Origin: Caldisphaera lagunensis DSM 15908
GTDB taxonomy: Archaea > Thermoproteota > Thermoprotei_A > Sulfolobales > Acidilobaceae
Reading direction: 5' to 3'
DNA length: 64,000 nucleotides
NCBI RefSeq assembly: GCF_000317795.1
Contig: NC_019791.1
Span: forward strand, 1,178,001-1,242,000
The position numbers and the translations under genes are program-made. Below, in pieces: positions 9,151-17,723 of this stretch (its first letter is position 1; each line of letters opens with the position of its first letter). The notes under the pieces are model-generated. The model saw only the letters and a program-made list of their open reading frames with translations, ran no database searches and had not been told where the DNA came from.

Positions 9151-10296
9151 GCTCTTAAATTCTCTACATGTCTCAATTAAAACATCATATGGGGCATTAC
9201 TCCTAAATCCAACATTTGAAAAAGTTGATCTAAAAGCCTTGTATCCTTTATTCTCCAATGCTGATATGAATTTAATTATAGAAGGCATGTTAATTTTTTG
9301 TGATTGGCAAATTGTGTCAAGCCTTTGGTGATAATAATTTGAAAACTCCATTTCATTTAAATACATCTTAACAAATTTATCCATCCTCTGATATGTTTCT
9401 ACATAAGAAAAATCTTTTAATTTATCATTAATACTTTTTAAAAATTCTATATCACTAATATTTCCATTCCAAATAGGTCCATAGCAATTATTATCGCATT
9501 TCATCAATATTCCATTTTCATATTTATAATATCCTATATTTTTATTTAGCATCTCTTCTGATTTTTTTGTTCCCCTATCTATTAATAAGTATACTCTTGC
9601 ATAATGGTCAACACTATATGCGATAAGGGGTTTTATAACCTTATCATAAGATGCTGCAACATAAGCAATAAATGCTAACAAAACCCTTAGGGCTATTTCT
9701 CTATAATGTTTTATACTAATTAGATTTACTCTATATTTCCTTTTTGCGGCGATATATTTAGAACCCCCTAATACGGCCAAATCAGTTGCAGTTAAAGCAA
9801 GTAAGGTCCCTTTTGATGATACAGAGATAGCAGTATCAATAAAAGGCAAAATACTTCCAAAAGGGTCAAGATCTATTATATTAATAATTTGATTTTGTTC
9901 AAATCTGATGGATCTCATCAAGCTATTTGCATCCTTATTATAAACATCAACATTTTTAACCCCATTTAATTCAACATTTTTAACCATTATATCATATGCA
10001 TCTTTATCTATATCATTAATTATTACCTTAGACATGCTGTTAATTTCTAAAGAATATCTTATCCCTCTTATACCAGTTGCTGATAAAGGGTCTATACCTA
10101 TTACTTCTTTTCCAGGCCAATAAGATTCAATAAACGTACTTACAGCTAAAACAGATAAATCCCTATTAAATTCCATAACTGGATTATAGAATACGTCTAA
10201 ATGGGACGGCTCAATAATTCCTTTTGATATTTGTGCATCTCTTGTATCTGGAATATATATGAGTGCTTTACCTTCCTTAATGACAGAGAGACGCAT
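9145..10296 (-). CDS. trm1: tRNA (guanine-26 N2/N2)-dimethyltransferase Trm1
   Basis: SAM-dependent methylase making N2,N2-dimethylguanosine at tRNA position 26. The N-terminal half is a Rossmann methyltransferase with IGIDPLSATGIRGIRYSLE (SAM site) and IIDLDPFGS (the Trm1 form of the catalytic motif IV), then TATDLAVLGG. The C-terminal half matches the Trm1-specific domain. The 383-residue length is normal. The ATG at 10296 overlaps the upstream NTPase gene by 20 bases, so the two are coupled. It converges on moeA with a six-base overlap. Confidence 0.92.
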   Translation of the reverse strand: MRLSVIKEGKALIYIPDTRDAQISKGIIEPSHLDVFYNPVMEFNRDLSVLAVSTFIESYWPGKEVIGIDPLSATGIRGIRYSLEINSMSKVIINDIDKDAYDIMVKNVELNGVKNVDVYNKDANSLMRSIRFEQNQIINIIDLDPFGSILPFIDTAISVSSKGTLLALTATDLAVLGGSKYIAAKRKYRVNLISIKHYREIALRVLLAFIAYVAASYDKVIKPLIAYSVDHYARVYLLIDRGTKKSEEMLNKNIGYYKYENGILMKCDNNCYGPIWNGNISDIEFLKSINDKLKDFSYVETYQRMDKFVKMYLNEMEFSNYYHQRLDTICQSQKINMPSIIKFISALENKGYKAFRSTFSNVGFRSNAPYDVLIETCREFKSS

Positions 10297-10843
10297 CTTT
10301 TATCATCTTTGCATATTGATCTATCTTTTCCATATATTTATTCCTATTTTCAAAATTAAGTTCTATAATTTCTCCTTTATTTAACAAATTATAAATATCA
10401 GGTCTTATTTCTTTAAGCTTATAATAAAAGGTTATTATATATGGCTTTTTACCAATTATATTTTTCAATAAATTATCAAAACCATTGATCTTTAATTCCA
10501 TTGGACCAATTTCATCTATAACAATAACATCAGAATCATTTAAGTTTTTTAAAATATCTATAATAAAGCTAAAAGATTCCTCGTTTAAATAATAACTTCC
10601 AACCCTTATCGTGCTTTTAATGTTTTTAGATGCTAATACAACTTGTTTATCATTTGATAAATCCTTTACTGTAAAACCTATTCTTGTATTTCCTTCCCTT
10701 ATTTCTTTTGTTATAAAACCTTTAACTTTGCATTGAAAAGATTTTAGTTTCTCAACCAATAATAAAGCATAAGTTGTTTTTCCAACCCCAGGTCTACCAG
10801 TAATTGAAATAGAGCTTTTGTTTAATTTCTCATTTATTCCCAA
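10277..10843 (-). CDS. THEP1-type nucleoside-triphosphatase
   Basis: A P-loop NTPase of the THEP1 family, which hydrolyses ATP, GTP and other NTPs to NDPs in vitro; its cellular role is unsettled. Walker A is GRPGVGKTT near residue 17 and Walker B VIVIDEIGPMEL near residue 104. The 188-residue length fits the family. The start is TTG at 10843, behind AGGGAT. It overlaps both the HTH gene upstream (14 bases) and trm1 downstream, forming a compact three-gene operon. Confidence 0.88.
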   Translation of the reverse strand: MGINEKLNKSSISITGRPGVGKTTYALLLVEKLKSFQCKVKGFITKEIREGNTRIGFTVKDLSNDKQVVLASKNIKSTIRVGSYYLNEESFSFIIDILKNLNDSDVIVIDEIGPMELKINGFDNLLKNIIGKKPYIITFYYKLKEIRPDIYNLLNKGEIIELNFENRNKYMEKIDQYAKMIKDASLCH

Positions 10844-11789
10844 AACTATCCCTAAGAAATTCTATGAATTCCTCAAGAGTTAAAGCTTTAGCCTTTTCAA
10901 TCTCAAGTTCCTTAATCAAATTCTTATCATTACTTACAACATAAGATGCTGAATTGGTTGTATCGCTTAGCTTTTCTAGATTTTGGGCTTTTGTTGATAG
11001 AGCAGAGGGACCTTCTTTTCCATGCCTAACTATAATTAATAGCCTATTTCCTTTATTATTCTTTGCTCCAATATCTAAAACTGTTCTTTTTGCATGATAT
11101 GTTATAAAACCTAGTTCTTTCAATTGATTTGATATAATTCTTTCTTCTACCACATCAACCGGCTGTTCTTCGATCTGAACATTTTCTAAATTTTCTTCGC
11201 TAAAAATATCTATTGGTTTTAATATATCATCTCCGAAAATATTGACAAGCTTTTCTCCTAACTCTATAGAGGGCTCTATGGTACCTCTTTCATATTCATA
11301 AACTGATCTTCTGGAGACATGAAGTAAAGATGCGATTTCTCCTAGGCTCATATTTCTTTCCATTCTCTTTTCTTTTAATTTTTCTGGGTTTATTTTTACC
11401 TTAAAGCTCTCTTTATCTTGATATATAAATACATCATTATTTTCTAATGCAGATACTAAGGTTTCAAGCTTTACTGCCTTTGCTCCATTCTTTTCGTAAA
11501 CAATACCATCTATCATTAAAATTCCTTTATTTTTTTCTGAGATAATTAAAGATGGAATATTAAGCCTTAAAGATAAACCTAAAAGCTCCTCAATTTCACC
11601 TTTAGATACTTCTTCTAAATCATGGGCAACCTTAATTAAAAGAAACTTACCATTATTTAGCTGAACTGCTAAGTCAATGCTCCTTCTATTCATACTTCTA
11701 GGATAGTCAAGTACCTCTATGTACTTTGATCTATTATACAGCTCTGCTATCACCTTATATAAAAAGTCCCTAGCCCTTCTATCTGACAT
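10830..11789 (-). CDS. Archaeal HTH-type regulator with duplicated nuclease-like domain
   Basis: A 319-residue protein of the conserved archaeal regulator family COG1395. A restriction-endonuclease-like N-terminal region (about 1-120) precedes a clear Xre-type helix-turn-helix (about 138-190: SLGEIASLLHVSRRSVYEYE, then RGTIEPS). The C-terminal part (about 220-300) repeats the first domain's pattern (compare LLIKVAHDLEEVS with LLIIVRHGKEGPS). The ATG at 11789 has a strong GGAGGAAATCAA in front. It leads the trm1 operon. The target is unknown; the helix-turn-helix makes DNA binding likely. Confidence 0.85.
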   Translation of the reverse strand: MSDRRARDFLYKVIAELYNRSKYIEVLDYPRSMNRRSIDLAVQLNNGKFLLIKVAHDLEEVSKGEIEELLGLSLRLNIPSLIISEKNKGILMIDGIVYEKNGAKAVKLETLVSALENNDVFIYQDKESFKVKINPEKLKEKRMERNMSLGEIASLLHVSRRSVYEYERGTIEPSIELGEKLVNIFGDDILKPIDIFSEENLENVQIEEQPVDVVEERIISNQLKELGFITYHAKRTVLDIGAKNNKGNRLLIIVRHGKEGPSALSTKAQNLEKLSDTTNSASYVVSNDKNLIKELEIEKAKALTLEEFIEFLRDSFGNK

Positions 11790-11907
11790 TTGATTTCCTC
11801 CGTTAATATTTCATTTATTATTGTACTTCTTTTATCCAAAAGGAAATGGTATCATTTAGAATTTAAATATTTTTAGTATAATTTCAATATAATAAAATCT
11901 TATTTAA

Positions 11908-12255
11908 TTATTCAATAAAAACTCCCATATAAGATTCTGGTTCATTCTTGCTAAATATTTCTATATTATCATTTACATTATTTAATGAACCAACGCTTAT
12001 ATTTTCCAAAACAAGATCTACTATTTTATTAACAATATGATCAATATCTTCATTATCTTCGATTACCAATTCATTATTACCAATTCTTATTTTTGGCATT
12101 TCATTAAACACTTCTAATGAATTAAGAGAATTTACTACCTCAACAAATACAGTCGTTGAATATTCATGCCTTAGTATATCAGCAGCTTTAAATGCTGCTT
12201 TTAACGAATTACCATCGCCAAATATGTTTGATGAGATAACTAATATTGTATTCAA
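11908..12255 (-). CDS. Conserved small protein, possible thioredoxin-like fold, unknown function
   Basis: About 115 residues, starting at the TTG at 12255. A run of six G's precedes this TTG on the minus strand, and a TATA-like CATATATATT lies about 60 bases upstream, so the longer open frame to 12357 is probably untranslated leader. The protein has alternating beta and helix patterns (NTILVISSNIFGDG, then AFKAADILRHEY, then TTVFVEVV, then MPKIRIGNNELVI). The MP-before-strand pattern recalls the cis-proline region of thioredoxin-like folds, but it has no cysteines and no known active site. I do not recognise the family. Confidence 0.5.
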   Translation of the reverse strand: MNTILVISSNIFGDGNSLKAAFKAADILRHEYSTTVFVEVVNSLNSLEVFNEMPKIRIGNNELVIEDNEDIDHIVNKIVDLVLENISVGSLNNVNDNIEIFSKNEPESYMGVFIE

Positions 12256-12481
12256 ATTAACCCCCCGACCCGAATCTACCCCATTATCACTGAATGTAAT
12301 ACGTATTTTTAGTAATATATATGGAATAGCATAGTAAGACCTAACATATCTAAACAATAATTTTATGAAGAAGTGATATACAACATAAAAAATAGAATTA
12401 CTTAAAATGTTAAGTAAACATTAAAACTTTAAATTACTTTATATATAAAAGTTTATGCAGTTTTATAAAAAATAGAATCAA

Positions 12482-13777
12482 TTATATTAAAAGATTTAAC
12501 AAATTAACATATTTCCCATTTATTAGATCAGAACTGTACCCATAATGTACCTTTTGATAATTCTTCCTAAACTCTTTTACTTCCTCCCTTACCTTGCTTA
12601 TATCTTCTTTTTTGATAGCAATCTTTTCTATAAATTCTGCTATTTGATCCATTTCATCTTCCTTCATACCAAATCTTGTCATTTCTTGGACTCCTATTCT
12701 TAATCCACTTGGATTCTGTACTGCTTCTGGAGGATCATGAGGTAACAAGTTCTTATTTAATATAATATTGCCATCTTCTAACATTTTAGCAATTTTTGCT
12801 CCCCCGCCTTGAGGAGAAACGTCTACAAGCACTTGATGACTCATTGTATAACCTAAATGTTCTCCTATTACTTTAAACCCTCTTTCTGCCAAAGACTCTG
12901 CTAGCTTTTTGGCATTTCTTGTTATTTGTTTTGCATATGCCTCTCCGAATTCAATCATTTCAAGAGCTGTTATAGCCGTTGCGGGTAATCTATGTAAATG
13001 ATGATTGCTTAAAAACCATGGGAATATAGTTTTTCCCACTTCTTTATATAAATCTTTATCCTTAAAAGCTATTACCCCCCCTTGAGGCCCTGGAAATGTC
13101 TTGTGTGTAGAAGAGGTCATAACATCAGCCCCATGGTCTAACGGATTTCTCCATGCATTTCCAACAATCAAACCTAAAACATGTGCAGAATCGTAGACAA
13201 GCTTTCCATTAACTGAATGTATTGCATTTGAAATCTCCTTTACTGGATGAGGGAATAAATAAACACTTCCTCCTAATACGGCAAATTTAGGTTTAACTTG
13301 TTCAATAACTTTGATTGCTTTATCTATGTCAACATTCATTCTTTCTTCATCGTATGGCAATTCTATTTGTTTTATACCCAATGCTCCTAGAGTGCCAAAC
13401 TTAGTGTGACTAACATGAGCTCCTGCTTGAACAGGTGCAATAACTGCTTGCTCTCCAGGTTCTGCTAAAATTCTAAAAACTGAGGCATTTGCTATAGTTC
13501 CACTAATTGGCCTTATATCAACCATATCTGTATGCAAAAGCTTTCCCATCAATTCATTAGACATGACTTCTAATTCATCTGAATATTTTGTTCCTTGATA
13601 ATATCTTTTAAATGGTTTTCCTTCAGCATATCTATTCATAAAATCGCTCATATAAACAGTTAGGGCTAAAGGACTCATAACATTTTCGCTGGCTATCAAA
13701 TTAATTGTTTCTTTAACTCTCCATACATTTTGTAAATTAGTATATTCCAAAATTTTATCAATATATTCCTTATTCAT
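12482..13777 (-). CDS. glyA: Serine hydroxymethyltransferase
   Basis: PLP enzyme interconverting serine and glycine while loading a C1 unit on a tetrahydropterin. The PLP lysine is in [12 protein letters not shown]. The family N-terminus [15 protein letters not shown] and the [12 protein letters not shown] region are clear. The start is placed at ATG 13777 (431 residues) because a good TATA element (TTTATATAAA, about 13800-13808) lies 25-27 bases upstream, implying a leaderless mRNA starting at that codon. An in-frame ATG at 13789 would sit too close to the TATA box. It is monocistronic. Archaeal enzymes often use a methanopterin-type carrier, in line with the MptE-like gene at 7.1 kb. Confidence 0.94.
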   Translation of the reverse strand: MNKEYIDKILEYTNLQNVWRVKETINLIASENVMSPLALTVYMSDFMNRYAEGKPFKRYYQGTKYSDELEVMSNELMGKLLHTDMVDIRPISGTIANASVFRILAEPGEQAVIAPVQAGAHVSHTKFGTLGALGIKQIELPYDEERMNVDIDKAIKVIEQVKPKFAVLGGSVYLFPHPVKEISNAIHSVNGKLVYDSAHVLGLIVGNAWRNPLDHGADVMTSSTHKTFPGPQGGVIAFKDKDLYKEVGKTIFPWFLSNHHLHRLPATAITALEMIEFGEAYAKQITRNAKKLAESLAERGFKVIGEHLGYTMSHQVLVDVSPQGGGAKIAKMLEDGNIILNKNLLPHDPPEAVQNPSGLRIGVQEMTRFGMKEDEMDQIAEFIEKIAIKKEDISKVREEVKEFRKNYQKVHYGYSSDLINGKYVNLLNLLI

Positions 13778-14025
13778 GATACTCGCCATTTATAATTTAT
13801 TTATATAAAGATTAAATATTTTTATAATTGAAAGACTTAATATTTTTAGCATAATAACTAAATCAATAATGACTTTGTTATCCTATGCGTTTTAGCATTA
13901 AATTTATAATTAAATTTGGCTATGATAAAGAGGCTATTAATTTATAATTATACCATTTTTCTATAATTAATATAAAAACAAGGGTATATCAAAATTAGAT
14001 GACTAAAAATTTATACATAAATAAG

Positions 14026-14268
14026 TCATCCTTCTTCTCTTCTTATAAATTGCCTACTTGGCGTACCTCTTCTTTTTTCAATGTATCCCTTAGCATGAGA
14101 AATTAAATGATTCATTAAATCAGATTCGCTGAAAAAATAAGAAGACTTGCATATTGGGCAAACCAGTATTGACGTACCTGATATATTGTAGGCCCAAACC
14201 TTTGAGCCTTTGTAGCTTACCAAAATTTCAACTAAATCTTTTTCATTATCTTGTTGATTATTTTCCAT
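14026..14268 (-). CDS. Small C2H2 zinc-finger protein
   Basis: An 80-residue protein with one classical zinc-finger pattern in the middle: CPIC, thirteen residues, then HLISH. An acidic Gln/Asn-rich N-terminus and a basic tail (KRRGTPSRQFIRREEG) flank the finger. Small single-finger proteins of this kind are common in crenarchaea and are presumed to bind nucleic acid. No function is known for this one. It stands between glyA and a PadR gene in the same direction, each with its own AT-rich upstream region. Confidence 0.7.
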   Translation of the reverse strand: MENNQQDNEKDLVEILVSYKGSKVWAYNISGTSILVCPICKSSYFFSESDLMNHLISHAKGYIEKRRGTPSRQFIRREEG

Positions 14269-14368
14269 TTTCAGCTACCAGTTTCTATATACTAATTGAA
14301 ATATTTACTTTTTTATGAAATTCATTTTAATTTATACTAATTAAAGATGAAAATAATTTTATTATTAA

Positions 14369-14689
14369 TTATATATGATCTAATGTTTCGCTTAATTGTT
14401 TTAAAGTATCAGAGGCATTCTTTAAAGCGATCTTTCCATCTTCAGTTATTTCATATGATCCATTTTCTGTTTTCCTTATCAAACCTTCTTTTTCTAAACG
14501 ATACATAACGGTGTATAAAGTAACTGTTGGAGGATTAAAATGAAATGTATCTTTTATTTTCTTTTTAACTTGATAAGGATAGGTTGATCCTCTTGCTAAA
14601 ATAGCTAACACATAAATCCAAAGTGTATGAACCGTTACATTTTTAATTAATCTTGCCATTGCTTTACTTATCTTTCCTTCTCTAGACAT
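14369..14689 (-). CDS. PadR-family transcriptional regulator
   Basis: A 106-residue winged-helix protein: LWIYVLAILARGSTYPYQVKKKI and PTVTLYTVMYRLEKEGLIRK are the PadR helix and recognition-helix/wing signatures. The C-terminal dimer helix is short. PadR proteins usually repress a neighbouring or their own gene in response to small molecules. Its only neighbour upstream is tRNA-Leu on the other strand, so the target cannot be read from context. A second PadR gene lies at 29268. Confidence 0.82.
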   Translation of the reverse strand: MSREGKISKAMARLIKNVTVHTLWIYVLAILARGSTYPYQVKKKIKDTFHFNPPTVTLYTVMYRLEKEGLIRKTENGSYEITEDGKIALKNASDTLKQLSETLDHI

Positions 14690-14779
14690 TTTTTACACCC
14701 ATTTTATTTTTCATTTCTAGGTTAAAATTTTATTGGCAAATTCATTTTTAAATTCAAAATGAACAAATAAATTAAATGC

Positions 14780-14864
14780 GCGGGGGTGCCCGAGCCTGGC
14801 CAAAGGGGACGGGTTGAGGGCCCGTTGGCGTAGGCCTGCGTGGGTTCAAACCCCACCCCCCGCA
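14780..14864 (+). tRNA. tRNA-Leu (anticodon GAG)
   Basis: Class II tRNA with a long variable arm, 85 nt. Acceptor GCGGGGG (14780-14786) pairs with CCCCCGC (14857-14863), with discriminator A. Anticodon stem ACGGG/CCCGT carries loop TTGAGGG, giving GAG for CUU/CUC. The T arm is GTGGG-TTCAAAC-CCCAC. CCA is not encoded and no intron is seen. Confidence 0.95.
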
Positions 14865-14934
14865 TAATTTTATTCATTAAAAGCATGAAAAAATAAATAT
14901 AGGTTTTATAATCTTTAGTTTTGAGGCGGTATAT

Positions 14935-16110
14935 ATGCGTACTATAAATAACAAAATAGATCTTTTAAAAGAATCTCCAACTAGAAAAATAGATGCTATA
15001 AGGGAAAAATTAAAGAGAGAAAACAAGGATATCATTGTTTTTTCTGCAGGACAGCCAAGTATTCCACCTCCAATTGAGATTAGAGAACTTATGGGTAAGT
15101 TATTAAAGGAAGAATCTATGAACCTTTACGGTTATACCCCAAGCCAAGGAATTTTAGAGTTAAGAGAGGCAATATCTGATGATCTAAAACTTCTAGGAGG
15201 AATAGATGTCAATCCCTCAAATATTGTTATAACTGCTGGCGGACAAGCAGCAATGTTTTCAACACTTGCAACCTTATTAGAACCTGGTGATGAGGTAATT
15301 TTATTTGATCCAACTTATTTTGGATACAAGCCATTATTAGATTATAATGGAGCAAAAATTGTTAGACATTATGTTACAATGGAAAAAGACTTTCAACCTA
15401 ACATTGATGATATTGCAAACATTATTTCAAAGAAAACTAAGGCAATTATCTTAGTTAGTCCTGATAACCCAACAGGAAGAATTATAGATCATAAAAGTGC
15501 TAAGGGATTAGCAGAGATAGCAATAGATAATGATATTTGGATAATTAATGATGAGGCCTATAAAACATTAATATATGAAGGAGAACATGAATTTTTATAT
15601 AAATATGCTCCAGACAATATTATATCAATAAACACATTTTCAAAAGACCCATCAATACCAGGATGGAGACTTGGCTATGTCTATGGGCCTAAAAATGTAA
15701 TAGATAAGATCAAACTAGTTAATGAAGAGATGGTATATTGTCCTCCTTCATTTGCACAACATATGGTCACAAGGTATTTGAGATCAGATATAAGATTAAA
15801 ATATATAAAAGATGTAATTAATGAATATAGGAAAAGAAGGGATGTGATGATAAACGCTATTAAGAAAAGAATTCCAAAGGCAAAGTATATAATACCTAAA
15901 GGTTCAATGTTTGTGTTTGTAGATTTAAAAGAATATATAAACGATGGGGAAGAATTTTCTGCAAATCTATTAGAAAAGTATCAAGTTGCATCAGTTCCTG
16001 GGAACTATTTCAGCGAGAAATATTTATCATCATTAAGGCTCTCATTCGTTGCTGAAAAACCTGAAAGAATAGAAAAAGGAATAGAAATTATATCAAAGGC
16101 ATTGGAATAA
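14935..16110 (+). CDS. Class I/II PLP aminotransferase (aspartate-aminotransferase-like)
   Basis: A 391-residue fold-type I aminotransferase. Visible landmarks are VFSAGQPSIPPP, LYGYTPSQGILELREAI, ITAGGQAAMFSTLATLLEPGDEV, LVSPDNPTGRI, IINDEAYK and the PLP-lysine motif NTFSKDPSIPGWRLGY. The substrate arginine lies in the C-terminal LRLSFV. Amino-group donor and acceptor cannot be told from sequence alone; aspartate, alanine or broad specificity are all plausible for archaeal members. The ATG at 14935 follows GAGGCGGTATAT. It is monocistronic, 70 bases after tRNA-Leu. Confidence 0.88.
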   Translation: MRTINNKIDLLKESPTRKIDAIREKLKRENKDIIVFSAGQPSIPPPIEIRELMGKLLKEESMNLYGYTPSQGILELREAISDDLKLLGGIDVNPSNIVITAGGQAAMFSTLATLLEPGDEVILFDPTYFGYKPLLDYNGAKIVRHYVTMEKDFQPNIDDIANIISKKTKAIILVSPDNPTGRIIDHKSAKGLAEIAIDNDIWIINDEAYKTLIYEGEHEFLYKYAPDNIISINTFSKDPSIPGWRLGYVYGPKNVIDKIKLVNEEMVYCPPSFAQHMVTRYLRSDIRLKYIKDVINEYRKRRDVMINAIKKRIPKAKYIIPKGSMFVFVDLKEYINDGEEFSANLLEKYQVASVPGNYFSEKYLSSLRLSFVAEKPERIEKGIEIISKALE

Positions 16111-16181
16111 TTTTTAATTTAAGATAAAAATTAATAAGGAGAAAATAATCAATATTAAATAGAGGACTGCGGGTAATTTTA

Positions 16182-16958
16182 ATGGTTACAAATATTGAAA
16201 TAAGTGGATATAGCGAAAATGCTTTAGATGCCTTAGTCAGGGCAGGCGTCTATTCTAATAAAACAGAAGCAGTTAGAGAAGCTATTAGGAGATTTATAGA
16301 TAGCTTTGATATGAAAGAAATAGCATTTAGAGCATATAAAGAAGGGAAGATAAGTTTTCAATTAGCTATAGAAATAAGTGGTATGGGTATTGAAGAAGTT
16401 ATATGGTATTTTTTAAAGAAAAATGTTTCACCGGAAATAGGCGTTATAGATATAAAAGAACTTAACGAAAATATAGAAGAAATTGAAAAAAGGAACTCTT
16501 TAGTATTTGACTTATCATCAACTTATACTATACTAGAATTGGATAAAATTGACTTAATTAAAAAGCTTGACAAAAGATTATTAATAAGTAAGGAAACAAA
16601 TAATTCGATAAGATCGCTGATAATGAGGTATTCCAAATTAAGAGGTTCATTAGTTTATTTAGGAAACTATGAAGTTATACAAGTAAAGAATCCTCTTAAT
16701 GAGTTTGCAAGAAAAAATGGTATAACTTTGCAAGAGGCTGAAGCTATTAGCATTTCAAAAAAAGAAAACGCAATACTTGTCTCCGATGACATTAGAACAA
16801 GGCAAACAGCAAAAAGCAAAGGTATTGTAGGTGTTCCAACTCTTTCTCTTTTCCTATATTCTAAAAAATTTAATATAATAGATGAAAAACAACTTAATGA
16901 AATTATAGCTAAGATGGGTACTATTCCTTTAATTATTCCGTCTGAACTCTTTGAGTAG
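16182..16958 (+). CDS. Ribbon-helix-helix / UPF0175-like / PIN-like fusion protein
   Basis: A 258-residue protein that seems to join parts usually found on separate genes. Residues 1-40 fit a ribbon-helix-helix DNA-binding unit (VTNIEISGYSENALDALV, then SNKTEAVREAIRRFID). Residues 45-85 resemble the small UPF0175-type helical domain (AFRAYKEGKISFQLAIEISG). From about 105 to the end the pattern matches PIN-like DUF3368 proteins: LVFDLSSTYTILELDKI with the first acidic residue, ITLQEAEAISISKK, then ILVSDDIRTRQTAKSKG with the DD pair. In toxin-antitoxin loci the first parts act as antitoxin and the PIN part as RNase toxin. Here one chain could be a self-neutralised or purely regulatory form, which is inference. 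Confidence 0.65.
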   Translation: MVTNIEISGYSENALDALVRAGVYSNKTEAVREAIRRFIDSFDMKEIAFRAYKEGKISFQLAIEISGMGIEEVIWYFLKKNVSPEIGVIDIKELNENIEEIEKRNSLVFDLSSTYTILELDKIDLIKKLDKRLLISKETNNSIRSLIMRYSKLRGSLVYLGNYEVIQVKNPLNEFARKNGITLQEAEAISISKKENAILVSDDIRTRQTAKSKGIVGVPTLSLFLYSKKFNIIDEKQLNEIIAKMGTIPLIIPSELFE

Positions 16959-17010
16959 AGTGGGTAAAGCTTAAAATATTAAAAATTGCATTAATTATTT
17001 TGGCGATAAA

Positions 17011-17106
17011 ATGTTTATAGTCGCCTATAAGAATTGTTTAGTTACTCTTAATGTAAATCTTCATACATTAGCGAATAGAATAATTGTAAGAATCCGAGAT
17101 GAGTAA
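17011..17106 (+). CDS. Possible 31-residue protein coupled to the VWA gene
   Basis: A short open frame from ATG 17011 whose TAA stop (17104-17106) shares a base with the ATG of the VWA gene, the TAATG arrangement typical of translational coupling. Its product alternates hydrophobic and polar residues (MFIVAYKNCLVTLNV, then ANRIIVRIRDE), like a small beta protein. A GGCGAT run precedes it. There is no family match by eye. It could equally be leader sequence, or the remnant of a longer N-terminus. I include it because the junction is unlikely to be accidental. Confidence 0.4.
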   Translation: MFIVAYKNCLVTLNVNLHTLANRIIVRIRDE

Positions 17107-17675
17107 TGTTGAAATTTATTGGAGAAGCCGTAATAATAGGAGTCGATACTAGTATAAGCATGGCAAGAAAAGATTATAAACCAAATAGATTTGAAAACGC
17201 TAAGAGAGCTGCATCTATAATAGCTAGGAGCTTATTTAGCAGAAACTTACCTACATTGTTATCATTAATGATATTTTATAGATATTCCTTTCCCCTAACA
17301 GATCTTACAGATAGATTAGAAGTTATAGAAAAAGCAATTTTACAACTCAAGATAATGGGAAAGGCTACTGCTCCAAGTGAGATAATTAAAGATGCGTATT
17401 TAATATTAAGAAATGTAAATCCTGGATATCATAAAAGAATTATTTTAATAACTGATGCAGGCTTTAATGAAGGAGTAAGCCTTGAAATGTCTGCATTATT
17501 ATTATCCATTTCAGAAATAGAATTAGATATGCTTACATTTGGTTCAATACCTAAAAGTATATTTGAACATATAGATAGGTCTGTTAAAAATACTAAAGGT
17601 GTTTGGTTGCATTCATCTAATACAGATGAAATATTAGCTAATGCAGCAAAACTAGGAGAAATGTATCCAGATTAG
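17106..17675 (+). CDS. von Willebrand factor A domain protein
   Basis: A 189-residue single VWA domain. The MIDAS metal site is recognisable: DTSIS (DxSxS) near residue 14 and the downstream aspartate in ILITDAGFN near residue 118. Such stand-alone archaeal VWA proteins often act as scaffolds with AAA+ ATPases, but no MoxR-like partner is adjacent here. The start ATG overlaps the stop of a 31-codon frame. It lies downstream of the PIN-like fusion gene in the same direction, separated by about 150 bases. Its role is unknown. Confidence 0.78.
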   Translation: MLKFIGEAVIIGVDTSISMARKDYKPNRFENAKRAASIIARSLFSRNLPTLLSLMIFYRYSFPLTDLTDRLEVIEKAILQLKIMGKATAPSEIIKDAYLILRNVNPGYHKRIILITDAGFNEGVSLEMSALLLSISEIELDMLTFGSIPKSIFEHIDRSVKNTKGVWLHSSNTDEILANAAKLGEMYPD

Positions 17676-17723
17676 TCCTTTAAATATGTCAATTTTTACC
17701 AATTTTATTTATAATAAAAAGTT

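Noticed and set aside
12256-12275. Third copy of the 26-bp palindrome near TTAACCCCCCG
   Set aside because: Only one arm and the C-run match; the other side does not form the inverted repeat. It is better explained as the G-rich ribosome-binding region of the small gene at 11908.
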